Origin: Novilysobacter selenitireducens
GTDB taxonomy: Bacteria > Pseudomonadota > Gammaproteobacteria > Xanthomonadales > Xanthomonadaceae
Length of the DNA stretch: 64,000 bases
Assembly (NCBI RefSeq): GCF_020026895.1
Contig: NZ_JAINZW010000001.1
Span: 434,001-498,000 of the forward strand
Direction: 5' to 3'
Made by a program: the position numbers and the translations under genes. Positions within the stretch are counted from its first letter, which is position 1; every line of letters starts with the position of its first letter. The notes beneath the pieces are model-generated. The model was not told the origin of the DNA. It did not search any database and worked only from the letters and a program-made list of their open reading frames with translations. Positions 7,749 to 16,228 of this stretch are shown here, one piece after another.

Positions 7749-9824
7749 ATGCAACGAATGCACGCACCGCTGGCCGCCGCAACCGGCCTGGTCCTGGCCC
7801 TGTCCATTTCCTCCGCGCTGGCGCAGACGCCGCCGAGCGCCGCCGACCGCATCGGCGACACCGAGCTGATCCCGCGTGAAGCCCTGTTCGGCAATCCCGA
7901 GCGCGCGCTGGTGATGATCAGCCCCGACGGCAAGACACTCAGCTGGATCGCGCCGGTCAACGGCGTGATGAACGTCTGGGTCGCGCCGGCCGACAACCCG
8001 GCGCAGGCGCGCGCGGTCACCGACGACGACGCGCGCGGCATCCGCCGCTACTTCTGGTCCTACCTGCCCGACACGCTGCTGTACCTGCGCGACACCGGCG
8101 GCGACGAGGACTTCCACCTCTACAGCGTCAACATCGCCACCGGCCAGACGCGCGACCTCACGCCGTTCCCGAAGACCACCGCCCAGGTGGTCGGCGCCAG
8201 CCACTCGCAGCCGGGCACCATCCTGGTCGGCATGAACGACCGCGACCCCAAGTGGCACGACCTGTACAAGGTCGACCTGGCCACCGGCGAGCGCACGCTG
8301 GTGGAGAAGAACGACGACGAGATCGGTGGCTACCTGGCCGATGACAGCTACACCGTGCGCTACGCGACGCGCTCGCGGCCCGATGGCGGCTCCGACATCC
8401 TGCAGCCCGACGGCAACGGCGGCTGGACCAAGTACTCGGACATCCCGTTCGAGGATTCGCTGACCACGCAGCCCGCCGGCCTGACCACCGACGGCCAGAC
8501 GCTGTACATGCTGGATTCGCGCGGCCGCGATACCGCGGCGCTGTACGCGGTCGATGTGGCTTCGGGCGAGAAGTCGCTGGTGCTGGAAGACGCGCGCGCC
8601 GACGTTGGCGATGCGCTGCAGCACCCGCAGACCGGCAAGGTGCAGGCCGTTGGCGTGAACTACCTGCGCGAGGAGTGGCAGGCGGTCGACCCGGCGATTG
8701 CCGATGACCTGGCGAAGCTCGAAGCCATCGGCCCGGGCGAGGTCGGCGTCAACTCGCGTACGCACGACGATCGCACGTGGATCGTCACGTACTCGGCCGC
8801 CGAGACGCCGGTGGTCTACTACCGCTACGACCGCGCCGAGGGCGGCACGCTGACCAAGCTGTTCTCCGCGCGCCCGGCGCTGGACGGCAAGCCGCTGGTA
8901 CCGCAGTGGCCGCTGGAAATCACCTCGCGCGACGGCAAGACGCTGGTCAGCTACCTCACCTTGCCCAAGAGCGCCGACACCGACAACGATGGCAAGGCCG
9001 ATGCCACTGTGCCGATGGTGCTGTTCGTGCACGGCGGCCCCTGGGCGCGCGACACCTACGGTTACAGCCCCTACGCGCAGTGGCTGGCCAATCGCGGCTA
9101 CGCATCCCTGGCGGTCAACTTCCGCGGCTCCACCGGCTTCGGCAAGGCCTTCACCAATGCCGGCAACGGCGAGTGGGGCAAGAAGATGCACGACGACCTG
9201 CTGGACGCGGTCGAGTGGGCGGTCGACAACGGCGTCACCACCTCCGACCAGGTGGCGATCATGGGCGGCAGCTACGGCGGCTACGCCACGCTGGCGGGCC
9301 TGACCTTTACCCCGGACGCGTTCGCATGCGGCGTCGACATCGTCGGCCCGTCCAACCTCAACACGCTGCTGTCGACGGTGCCGCCCTACTGGGCCAGCTT
9401 CTACGAGCAGCTGGCCAAGCGCATGGGCGACCCGCGCACCGAGGAAGGCCGCGCGTGGCTGGTCGAGCGTTCCCCGCTCACCCGCGCCGATGCCATCAAG
9501 AAGCCGTTGCTGATCGGCCAGGGCGCCAACGACCCGCGCGTGAAGCAGGCCGAGTCCGACCAGATCGTCGAGGCGATGACCGCCAACGACATCCCGGTGA
9601 CGTACGTGCTGTTCCCCGACGAAGGCCACGGCTTCGCGCGGCCGGAGAACAGCAAGGCGTTCAACGCGGTGACCGAGGGCTTCCTCGCGCAATGCCTGGG
9701 CGGCCGCGCCGAGCCCATCGGCAATGACTTCGCCGGCTCCAGCATCAGTGTCCCCACCGGCGCCGACGGCGTGCCGGGCCTGGCCGAAGCGCTGGAAGGC
9801 CACGAGCAGTCGATCAGGAAGTGA
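7749..9824 (+). CDS. S9 family prolyl oligopeptidase-like peptidase, exported
   Basis: 691 aa. A Sec signal peptide (MQRMHAPLAAATGLVLALSI, cleavage after ALAQ) leads into a beta-propeller region of about residues 40-400 and an alpha/beta-hydrolase domain. The catalytic triad is Ser508 in GGSYGGY, Asp595 in ANDPRV and His627 in DEGHGF. It belongs to the dipeptidyl-peptidase/acylaminoacyl-peptidase group and should cleave short peptides in the periplasm. An unusual DTDNDGKAD loop at about residues 408-416, before the hydrolase domain, resembles a calcium-binding loop. A strong terminator follows the stop. Confidence 0.92.
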   Translation: MQRMHAPLAAATGLVLALSISSALAQTPPSAADRIGDTELIPREALFGNPERALVMISPDGKTLSWIAPVNGVMNVWVAPADNPAQARAVTDDDARGIRRYFWSYLPDTLLYLRDTGGDEDFHLYSVNIATGQTRDLTPFPKTTAQVVGASHSQPGTILVGMNDRDPKWHDLYKVDLATGERTLVEKNDDEIGGYLADDSYTVRYATRSRPDGGSDILQPDGNGGWTKYSDIPFEDSLTTQPAGLTTDGQTLYMLDSRGRDTAALYAVDVASGEKSLVLEDARADVGDALQHPQTGKVQAVGVNYLREEWQAVDPAIADDLAKLEAIGPGEVGVNSRTHDDRTWIVTYSAAETPVVYYRYDRAEGGTLTKLFSARPALDGKPLVPQWPLEITSRDGKTLVSYLTLPKSADTDNDGKADATVPMVLFVHGGPWARDTYGYSPYAQWLANRGYASLAVNFRGSTGFGKAFTNAGNGEWGKKMHDDLLDAVEWAVDNGVTTSDQVAIMGGSYGGYATLAGLTFTPDAFACGVDIVGPSNLNTLLSTVPPYWASFYEQLAKRMGDPRTEEGRAWLVERSPLTRADAIKKPLLIGQGANDPRVKQAESDQIVEAMTANDIPVTYVLFPDEGHGFARPENSKAFNAVTEGFLAQCLGGRAEPIGNDFAGSSISVPTGADGVPGLAEALEGHEQSIRK

Positions 9825-9848
9825 CCGGCTGACGTTCCATGCTGACGT

Positions 9849-9880
9849 GAAACGCCCGGCTTCGGCCGGGCGTTTCGTTT
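9849..9880 (+). terminator. Rho-independent terminator after S9 peptidase gene
   Basis: Stem AAACGCCCGGC / GCCGGGCGTTT with a TTCG loop and trailing CGTTT, 25 bases past the stop codon. The gene on the other strand (DUF1203) also ends 30 bases away, so the hairpin may serve both. Confidence 0.85.
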
Positions 9881-9909
9881 CGGCCGTTACCCGCGGATTT
9901 CCGGGTCGC

Positions 9910-10380
9910 TCAGCGGGCCCTGTCGACGCGGGCGGCGTAGCACCCGCGTGTCGCGAAGTGTGCGTGCAGGTACGCGACGGCTGGATTGGTAAAGAGTCGC
10001 GCGATCGCGGCGTCCGCCTCGCGGCCGTCCACCAGGGCGGCGTCGACCATCATGTGCGCCGCATCGAACGCGCGCAGCGACAGCATCCGGCGGCGGAGGA
10101 CATCGGGCACGGTGTCGATGGCGTCGAACAGCGTGGTGGCGCCTTCCCGCACGAAGATCGCGTGCGAGGCGCGGAATGGTGTGTCGGCGGGTTGGTGGAC
10201 GTGGTTCACCAGCAGCACCGTTTCGCCCGGCGCGGCGTCGCGCAGTTCGATGCGGTCGGGGAAGCCGAACTCGGCATCGACGCGGTAGCGGACCGCGCCC
10301 TGGCGCGCGAGCGCCGTGTCGTCCAAGCCGAACAGGGGGCGGAAGGGCTCGGGTGCGAGCCCGGTGATGCGGAAGGCCAT
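9910..10380 (-). CDS. DUF1203 family protein
   Basis: 156 aa. The beginning MAFRITGLAPEPFRPLFGLDD and the motif LLVNHVHQPADTPFRASHAIFV match what I recall of DUF1203, a small cytoplasmic family of unknown function. The frame is open 32 codons upstream, but GGAGC 6 bases before the ATG at 10380 supports the shorter start. The product is rich in Asp/Ala and ends HFATRGCYAARVDRAR. It lies 126 bases downstream of the flavodoxin-like gene on the same strand. Confidence 0.75.
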   Translation of the reverse strand: MAFRITGLAPEPFRPLFGLDDTALARQGAVRYRVDAEFGFPDRIELRDAAPGETVLLVNHVHQPADTPFRASHAIFVREGATTLFDAIDTVPDVLRRRMLSLRAFDAAHMMVDAALVDGREADAAIARLFTNPAVAYLHAHFATRGCYAARVDRAR

Positions 10381-10506
10381 GGCGGTGCTCCATTGGATGA
10401 GCGCGCATCGTTGCCGCAGTCCGGCGTGGGTTCTCGCCGATTCCGGACATGACTGTGCCGGGCCGCGCACGGACACCCGCGCCCCGCAAAACGCCGCCGC
10501 CAGCGG

Positions 10507-11112
10507 TCAGGGCTTCGGGTAAGGCGACTTCTTCAGCAGCTGTGCCAGGTGTGCGGCGTTGCTGGCGATGGTCCGGACGGTCTCGGCGACCTTCTTGGGC
10601 GTGCGCTCCAGGTCCTGGTAGTCGGTGCTGCCCATCACCTCGCCGACCCAGTACGGCGGGCTGGCGCCGGGGATGGTGAAGCCGACGTCGGTCAGCGCCT
10701 GGTAGATCTCGGCGCAGCAGTGGTGCGCGCCGTCCTCGTTGCCGACCACCGCGGCCACCGCGACCTTGCCGAAGGTGGGGTAGCGGCCGTCGTCGTCGAT
10801 CTCCGACAGCACCGCGTCGAGGCGTTCGAGCACGCGCTTGCAGATGCTGGAGGGCTGGCCCATCCAGATCGGCGTGGCGACCACCAGGATGTCGGCCTCC
10901 ATGATGCGCTTGCGCAGTTGCGGCCACTCGTCGCCATCGCCCTCGTCGGCAGTGACGCCGGGCTTGACGTTGAAGTTGGCGACGCGGTCGCTGGCGGTCT
11001 CCACGTCGTGCTTGCCCAGTGCGCGCAGCAGCTGGTCGAGCAGCTTCTGGGTGGAGGAGGACTCGTCGCCGGACTTGAGGGTGCAGTTGAGGCCGTAGGC
11101 ACGCAGGGCCAT
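10507..11112 (-). CDS. NADPH-dependent FMN reductase / flavodoxin family protein
   Basis: 201 aa with a flavodoxin-like fold. LNCTLKSGDESSSTQKLL near the N-terminus is the phosphate-binding loop, DILVVATPIWMGQPSS (about 77-92) is the conserved central strand and flavin contact, and AVVGNEDGAHHCC (about 122-134) matches the second flavin loop. Such enzymes reduce FMN or quinones with NAD(P)H. The open frame extends upstream through repeats to 11313, but GGAG 10 bases before the ATG at 11112 and the start of homology fix the shorter form. The first gene of a short minus-strand pair with DUF1203. Confidence 0.85.
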   Translation of the reverse strand: MALRAYGLNCTLKSGDESSSTQKLLDQLLRALGKHDVETASDRVANFNVKPGVTADEGDGDEWPQLRKRIMEADILVVATPIWMGQPSSICKRVLERLDAVLSEIDDDGRYPTFGKVAVAAVVGNEDGAHHCCAEIYQALTDVGFTIPGASPPYWVGEVMGSTDYQDLERTPKKVAETVRTIASNAAHLAQLLKKSPYPKP

Positions 11113-11227
11113 GGGGGGCTCCTTCGGGCGGGACGGTCGACTGTGGGCGCCGGGACGTGGATGGGGCGTGGATGGGGGTGGAGTGGGACGTGCGAGTTCG
11201 GTCAGCTGCCATGCGTCAACGGGATCG

Positions 11228-11299
11228 TTGTAGGAGCGACGTGAGTCGCGACCGCGCTGCTTGGTGAGGTGCGAATCGCGACTCACGTCGCTCCTACAA
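11228..11299. repeat. REP-type inverted repeat pair (GTAGGAGCGACGTGAGTCGC type)
   Basis: A perfect 24-bp inverted repeat: arms 11228-11251 and 11276-11299 with a 24-base spacer. The core is TAGGAGCGAC..GTCGCTCCTA. Related units occur at 11354-11378 and 49205-49390. It lies in the 287-bp gap between the flavodoxin-like gene and a small lipoprotein gene; the rest of that gap shows no gene. Confidence 0.88.
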
Positions 11300-11353
11300 A
11301 GGCACCTGTCCATCTGCGCGACCGGGTGGGGCGAATCGGAAACGTGGCGGGGT

Positions 11354-11378
11354 TCGCGGCTGAAGCCGCTCCTACAAC
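11354..11378. repeat. REP-type repeat, GCGGCTGAAGCCGC variant
   Basis: Single 25-base unit with an internal GCGGCTtcAGCCGC-type hairpin ending in GCTCCTACAA. The same unit occurs as a perfect inverted pair at 49205-49232 and 49363-49390. It lies 22 bases from the end of the lipoprotein gene at 11400. Confidence 0.8.
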
Positions 11379-11399
11379 GTCATTGGAGGCGCGCAACCA

Positions 11400-11792
11400 T
11401 CAGCGCGACGCCAACGGCGCCGGCACGTCGCAGTCGGGGCCGGGCATCTTCGTATCGCCGCGCACGCAGGGGCGGAACGCGGGCAGCGCGGCGACGTGCT
11501 TCTCATTGCCGGCGTCCAGTGCGAAGCGTTGCAGCGGTTCGCGTCGGCAGGCGGGGCGCTGCACGGGCAGGGCGGTGGGCGCGGCTTCGCAGGTCGCGTC
11601 GTACAGCGTGTAGTGGCAACGGCCGCTGGCGCTGTCGATGCACTCGAACCGTGCGACACCCGGGTTCGCCACCACGCGGCTGTACAGGCGATCGATGCCG
11701 CCGGACTGCTCGCGCTGGATGAAGGTGCTGCCGCCCAGGTCGCAGCCGTAGAGGGAAAGCACGTAGCAGCAAAGGGCGATGAGCTTGTTCAT
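11400..11792 (-). CDS. Small cysteine-rich lipoprotein of unknown function
   Basis: 130 aa. The N-terminus MNKLIALCCYVLSLYGC is a short lipoprotein signal with lipobox LYGC and Asp at +2, which in gammaproteobacteria would favour inner-membrane retention. Six further Cys residues in the mature part suggest disulfides in the periplasm. The frame continues 21 codons upstream, but AGGTG precedes the ATG at 11792 and the signal begins there. No family was recognised. It lies 59 bases downstream of the lytT-type gene on the same strand and could be in its transcript. Confidence 0.65.
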   Translation of the reverse strand: MNKLIALCCYVLSLYGCDLGGSTFIQREQSGGIDRLYSRVVANPGVARFECIDSASGRCHYTLYDATCEAAPTALPVQRPACRREPLQRFALDAGNEKHVAALPAFRPCVRGDTKMPGPDCDVPAPLASR

Positions 11793-11851
11793 GGGGCACC
11801 TTGTTCGGGTGGTGGACGCGGCGTGTGTGCGGGCTTCGACGCCCCGGCGCG

Positions 11852-12628
11852 TCACATGTGACGGAACAGCGCCATGAAGGGCGCACTGACCGGCAGGGTT
11901 TCGGGGCGCGACTTCAGCCGCACGGTGCCGCGCCCGCTGTCGTCGCGGACGACGCCGGCGACGGCCTTGAGGTTGACGATGGTCGAGCGGTGGATCTGCT
12001 TGAAGCAGGTCGGATCCAGCACGTTGAGCAGCTCGCGGATCGGCGTGCGCAGCAGCGCCTCGCCGTCGGCGGTGACGACGGTGGTGTACTTGTGGTCGGC
12101 GCGGAAGTAGGCGACGTCCTCGACCAGGATCAGGCGGGTTTCGCGGCCGGCGCTGGCGGTGATCCAGGTCAACGGCTCGGGCGCGTCCTTTGCCGGCGCG
12201 GCGCGGCCCAGCCGCTGCACCAGGTCGGCCAGCGTGGATGCATCCAGCTGCGTGCGGCGCGCCTTGAGGCGCTCGACGGTGGCGGCCAGGCGCGCCGGTT
12301 CGATCGGCTTGAGCAGGTAATCAATCGCGCCGCGCTCGAACGCGTCCACCGCGTACTGGTCGTAGGCGGTGACGAACACCACCTGCGTCGCGGGGCTGGC
12401 CTGCGCGGTGGCGGCGGCCACGTCCAGGCCGGTCAGGCCGGGCATGCGGATGTCCAGGAACGCCACGTCCGGCTGGTGCTCGGCGATGGCCTCCACCGCG
12501 CTGGCGCCGTCCTCGCATTCGGCCAGCACGCGCAGCTCGGGCCACGCGGCCTTCAGCGCATCGACCAGGCCTTGGCGCAGCAGCGCCTCGTCCTCGGCGA
12601 TCACGCAGGTGCAGGGCAGGTCATGCAT
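11852..12628 (-). CDS. LytTR family response regulator
   Basis: 258 aa. Residues 1-120 form a receiver domain with the acidic pair in AEDEA, phospho-acceptor Asp in VAFLDIRMPG (near 57), Thr in VTAYD and Lys in YLLKPIEP. Residues about 155-255 form a LytTR DNA-binding domain (VAYFRADHKYTTV, LNVLDPTCFKQIHRSTIVNLKAV). It is the partner of the upstream histidine kinase: its ATG overlaps the kinase stop by 8 bases (ATGCATGA), a sign of translational coupling. AlgR is one regulator with this architecture. The targets are unknown; the small lipoprotein gene just downstream is one candidate. Confidence 0.93.
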   Translation of the reverse strand: MHDLPCTCVIAEDEALLRQGLVDALKAAWPELRVLAECEDGASAVEAIAEHQPDVAFLDIRMPGLTGLDVAAATAQASPATQVVFVTAYDQYAVDAFERGAIDYLLKPIEPARLAATVERLKARRTQLDASTLADLVQRLGRAAPAKDAPEPLTWITASAGRETRLILVEDVAYFRADHKYTTVVTADGEALLRTPIRELLNVLDPTCFKQIHRSTIVNLKAVAGVVRDDSGRGTVRLKSRPETLPVSAPFMALFRHM

Positions 12629-13883
12629 GGCGGGCCTCCCGGGTCGCGGCCGGTCCGTCGGCGGGGACGTTGAGCGTGGCGGCCACGCCGGAGGGGAAGT
12701 TGGCGACCACCGACAGCGCGGCCTCGCCGGCGTACATCAGGCGCAGGCGTTCACGCACGTTCTTCAGGCCGATGCCGGTGCCGCTGGTCTTGGCGTTGAA
12801 GCCCTCGCCGTCGTCGGCGACGGTCACCGACACGGTGTCGTCGCTGCGGCGTGCGCGCAGCCACACTGTGCCGCCGGTCGTGCGCGGCTCCAGGCCGTGC
12901 TTGATGGCGTTCTCCACCAGTGTCTGCAGCATCATCGGCGGCATCGGCGTGGCGCGCAGCGCCTCGGGGATGTCGACCTGCACGGCCAGGCGGCTGCCCA
13001 TGCGGATCTTCAGGATTTCCAGGTAGGCGATGGCGCGTTCGAGCTCCGCGCCCAGCGTGGACATGCCCTCGTCGGTGGCGGGCAGCGAGCGGCGCAGGTA
13101 CTGGATCAGGTGGCCGAGCATCTCGTCGGCGCGCGCCGGGTCGCTGCGCGTCAGTAACTGCGCGCTGGCCAGCGTGTTGTAGAGGAAGTGCGGCTCCACC
13201 TGCGCGTGCAGCAGGTTGAGCTTGGCGACGGTGAGTTCCTTCTCGGTGCGCGTCTGCGCCACCGCGTCCTTCTCGCCGCGGCGGTGCTGGGCGATGCGGC
13301 GGCTGATCGCGCGCGCCACGGCTTCGGCGTTCTCGTAGTTGGTGGCGTTGTCGACCAGGAACCAGTCGCTCCACGCCGGGTTCTCCGGCTCGCAGATCAG
13401 CGTGACGCTGCCGGCGTCGGCGGTGGGCGTGACGGTGGCGAGGATCTGGTTGCGGCGCTCGCCGAACCACGCCAGCGGGTTCCAGCGGCCCAGCGGCAGC
13501 TCGCCGTAGAGGTTGGGGCGGCCGACCTTGGCCCGCACCTGCAGGCTGTCGCGCGCGCTTTCGACGTGTTCGATGCGCGGCAGCTCGCGGATGGCCGCAT
13601 CCACCAGGTCGAACGCCTCGCCGGCCTCCAGCGGGATCTCGATCTGCCGGCGCTGGCGGTTGGACAAGGCATCGCTGTCCACGCGCCCGGCCACCAGCCG
13701 CACCCGGCCCAGGTGCGACACCGCGCCGGTCACCACCAGCGCCATGGTCAGCGTGCCGATGATCGCCACCGGCCATTGCAGGCGGCCCAGCAACGGCAGC
13801 TCGTACCAGATGCTGCTGGCCACCAGCAGCGCCAGGAACCAGGCGGCACTGATGCGCAACACGAAGAGGAAGGCCTTGAGCAC
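12621..13883 (-). CDS. LytS-type sensor histidine kinase
   Basis: 420 aa from a GTG at 13883. Two or more membrane segments lie in the first 80 residues (FVLRISAAWFLALLVASSIW and the following hydrophobic block). A linker with no recognised sensor domain follows, then a His_kinase domain with the phospho-acceptor in QVEPHFLYNTLAS and an HATPase region with LVENAIKHGL and GTGIGLKNVRERL. The open frame continues far upstream to 14390, but that part lacks protein character and overlaps the divergent gene. No clear ribosome site marks the GTG, so the start is uncertain. It is coupled to the LytTR regulator downstream. Confidence 0.88.
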   Translation of the reverse strand: MLKAFLFVLRISAAWFLALLVASSIWYELPLLGRLQWPVAIIGTLTMALVVTGAVSHLGRVRLVAGRVDSDALSNRQRRQIEIPLEAGEAFDLVDAAIRELPRIEHVESARDSLQVRAKVGRPNLYGELPLGRWNPLAWFGERRNQILATVTPTADAGSVTLICEPENPAWSDWFLVDNATNYENAEAVARAISRRIAQHRRGEKDAVAQTRTEKELTVAKLNLLHAQVEPHFLYNTLASAQLLTRSDPARADEMLGHLIQYLRRSLPATDEGMSTLGAELERAIAYLEILKIRMGSRLAVQVDIPEALRATPMPPMMLQTLVENAIKHGLEPRTTGGTVWLRARRSDDTVSVTVADDGEGFNAKTSGTGIGLKNVRERLRLMYAGEAALSVVANFPSGVAATLNVPADGPAATREARHA

Positions 13884-14057
13884 GGTGCGGTCCGTCGTCG
13901 TCGGGGAATGCGGCCGAGGATAGCGACGGCCCCTGGGGTGTGAAGGGGGCGGGCGACGAATCGGGGGATAGCGCGACGAAACGAGTCGGGGGCGGAACGG
14001 ACCGTCGGCCGACGGCGCTGGTAGATTCGGCCCAGACCACCGCACGGGGCACGGCAC

Positions 14058-14702
14058 ATGGCGACATCCACCGAGGAACTGCAGCGTTTCGTCCGCGAGG
14101 CGCTCGCGCAGGGGCAGGGCCGCGACGCCATCGCCGCCGCGCTGGCGCACGCCGGTTGGCCGCCCGAGCAGGTGGAACCGGCGCTCGCCGCGTATGCCGA
14201 CACCCCGTTCCCGGTCCCCGTGCCGCGGCCGCGGCCGTACCTGTCGCCGCGCGAGGCGTTCCTGTACCTGCTGATGTTCGCCACGCTGTACCTCAGCGCC
14301 TGGCACCTGGGCAGCCTGGTATTCGACCTGATCAACCGCGCGCTGCCCGACCCGGCCGACGGTGCGTATGCCGCGGCCGCGTTCGACCACTCGATGCGCT
14401 GGTCGGTGGCAACGCTGGTGGTGGCGCTCCCGGTGTTCCTGTTGGTGGCGCGCGTGCTGTCGCGAGAACTGGCGGCGACCCCGGCCAAGCGGCTGTCGGC
14501 GGTGCGGCGCTGGCTGACGTACCTCACGCTGTTCATCGCCGCCGTCGCGCTGGTGGGCGACCTGATTGCGCTGGTGTACCGCCTGCTGGGCGGCGAGCTG
14601 TCGCTGCGGTTCGTACTGAAGGTGCTGGTGGTGGGCGTGATCGCCGGCGGCGTGTTCAGCTACTACCTGGGCGAGCTGCGCCGCGAGGAGCGCGAAGGAT
14701 GA
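14058..14702 (+). CDS. DUF5671 domain membrane protein
   Basis: 214 aa. Residues 1-50 look like a small soluble helical domain (TEELQRFVREALAQGQGRDAIAAAL..AGWPPEQVEPAL), resembling a UBA/SHOCT-like module. Four membrane segments follow between about 70 and 205. The pattern SPREAFLYLLMFATLYLSAWHLGSLVF fits DUF5671, of unknown function. It is divergent from the histidine kinase gene and overlaps the next gene by four bases (ATGA), so the two form one translationally coupled unit. Confidence 0.78.
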   Translation: MATSTEELQRFVREALAQGQGRDAIAAALAHAGWPPEQVEPALAAYADTPFPVPVPRPRPYLSPREAFLYLLMFATLYLSAWHLGSLVFDLINRALPDPADGAYAAAAFDHSMRWSVATLVVALPVFLLVARVLSRELAATPAKRLSAVRRWLTYLTLFIAAVALVGDLIALVYRLLGGELSLRFVLKVLVVGVIAGGVFSYYLGELRREEREG

Positions 14703-15154
14703 GCGCGCCGGAGACCAACGCGGACCGGCGCGGGCGCGTGATGGCGATCGTCGCCAGCATCGTCGTGGTGGCCGCCGTCGTGGCCGGCATCGCCAGCATC
14801 GGCCTGCCGGGGGAGCAGCGGCAGGCGCGGCTGGACCAGCGCCGCATCGAGGACCTGCAGCGCATCGTCGAGGCGATCGAACTTCACCACCGCGAACACG
14901 GCCAGTTGCCTGCCGACCTGGCCACCGCGGCGGCCCGGCCGGGGTGGGACCTGGCGCTGCTCGACCCGGTCAGCGGCGAGGCGTACGACTACCGGCCGCG
15001 GCAGGGCGACCGCTTCGAACTCTGCGCGGTGTTCACCACCGACAGCGGCGAGCGCGGCGGCCCGGGCGGAAATGCGCCGCTGGAGTGGCGCCACGGCGCG
15101 GGCCGGCACTGCTTCAACCGCGAGGTGCGGCGCGTGGAGAGGCCGGGCGCCTGA
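14699..15154 (+). CDS. Membrane-anchored small protein following DUF5671
   Basis: 151 aa. A charged start (MSAPETNADRRGR) is followed by one hydrophobic helix at about 15-36 and a periplasmic region with a type II pseudopilin-like helix (LDQRRIEDLQRIVEAIELHHREHGQLPADL) and PVSGEAYDYRP. The latter resembles the C-terminal domain of type II secretion G-like proteins, although no prepilin cleavage site is visible. Its ATG overlaps the DUF5671 stop as ATGA. Function unknown; the constant pairing suggests a two-protein membrane unit. Confidence 0.75.
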   Translation: MSAPETNADRRGRVMAIVASIVVVAAVVAGIASIGLPGEQRQARLDQRRIEDLQRIVEAIELHHREHGQLPADLATAAARPGWDLALLDPVSGEAYDYRPRQGDRFELCAVFTTDSGERGGPGGNAPLEWRHGAGRHCFNREVRRVERPGA

Positions 15155-15163
15155 CCGGGAGGC

Positions 15164-16006
15164 TCATCCCAGCCGGTCCTTCAGCGCCTGCCGGTAGCGC
15201 CGGCTGACGGGCACCGCGGCGCCGCCCACCAGGTGCGCGCGGGCGTCGCCGGTGTCGAACGGCTCGATCTCGCGCACCCGGTCCAGGTTGACGATGGCGC
15301 TGCGGTGGACGCGGGCGAAGCGCTCGTCCAGCCGCGACGCGATGCCCGCCATCGTCTCGCGCAGCGGGTACAGCCGCTCGCCCACGTGCAGGGTCACGTA
15401 GTTGCCGGCGGCCTCGATCCAGTCGATGTCGTCGACCCGCACCAGGAACTCGCGCCCCAGCTTCTTGACCAGGAACCGGTCGGTGACCGGCTCGGGCGCG
15501 GCGTCCTCACGGCCTTCGGTCAGGAACTCGGCCTCGCCCTGCCAGCGGCGCAGCACGAAGCGGTAGAGGTAGACGGTGGCAAGGAAGGCGCCATAGGTGC
15601 GCACGTCCTTGAGGTACTCGTAGCCGAGGTTGGCGCCCCAGTCGCCGAAGTCGTAGTCCTGCCCCATCGCCGCGTAGGCCAGTTCGCGCAGCGCGACCAT
15701 GCCCAGCACGTGCAGCAGCGAGTACGGCACGGTGAACGCCAGGTGCGCCGGCACGCTGCGACGCAGCTTCCCGGCGCGCAGCGGGAACCGGTGGTCGAAT
15801 GCCAGCAGCAGTGGCAGCAGCGCCAGCCAGGTGGCCGCGCTGGAGAACTCCCACACCCACGGCTCCCAGGGCGCGACCGGCTCGCCCAGCCGGCCCAGGT
15901 CGATCCCGATCGTGATGCTGTTGCCGGCGGCGTTGATGACCGCCAGCAGCAGCCAGAAGCCGATCTCGTAGGCACGGCGGTGGCGGAGGTAGGTCTGCGG
16001 GGTCAT
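15164..16006 (-). CDS. Membrane-anchored LytTR transcriptional regulator
   Basis: 280 aa. The N-terminal half carries four hydrophobic segments (YEIGFWLLLAVINAAGNSITI, AATWLALLPLLLAF, AHLAFTVPYSLLHVLGMVAL, YGAFLATVYLYRFVL). The C-terminal about 100 residues are a LytTR DNA-binding domain (RFLVKKLGREFLVRVDDIDWIEAAGN, RFARVHRSAIVNLDRV). It has no receiver domain, so it probably senses through the membrane directly. The ATG at 16006 was preferred over the frame start at 16129 because the upstream part is not protein-like. It converges on the DUF5671 pair with 9 bases between stops. Confidence 0.87.
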   Translation of the reverse strand: MTPQTYLRHRRAYEIGFWLLLAVINAAGNSITIGIDLGRLGEPVAPWEPWVWEFSSAATWLALLPLLLAFDHRFPLRAGKLRRSVPAHLAFTVPYSLLHVLGMVALRELAYAAMGQDYDFGDWGANLGYEYLKDVRTYGAFLATVYLYRFVLRRWQGEAEFLTEGREDAAPEPVTDRFLVKKLGREFLVRVDDIDWIEAAGNYVTLHVGERLYPLRETMAGIASRLDERFARVHRSAIVNLDRVREIEPFDTGDARAHLVGGAAVPVSRRYRQALKDRLG

Positions 16007-16228
16007 GCGGGCATCGCCGGTCGGGGCGGCCGGGAGTGTAGCGGGCGCGTCGGGGCGGACACGCACGACGGGCGCACCGCGGCCAACCGCGGCTCGATGG
16101 GCAAACCGCTCGTCACCGCCGGCCGCCATTCGTCCCCGAACCCCCGCCCCGCGTCACTTTGCGCTTCAACGGCGCCGGCGGCGGGTGCAGCGTGCCGTCA
16201 CTCCTTCCCGTTTCGGATCCGGCGCGCC

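Noticed and set aside
7695-9803. 702-codon minus-strand frame under the S9 peptidase
   Set aside because: Typical high-GC antisense frame; the catalytic triad is on the plus strand.
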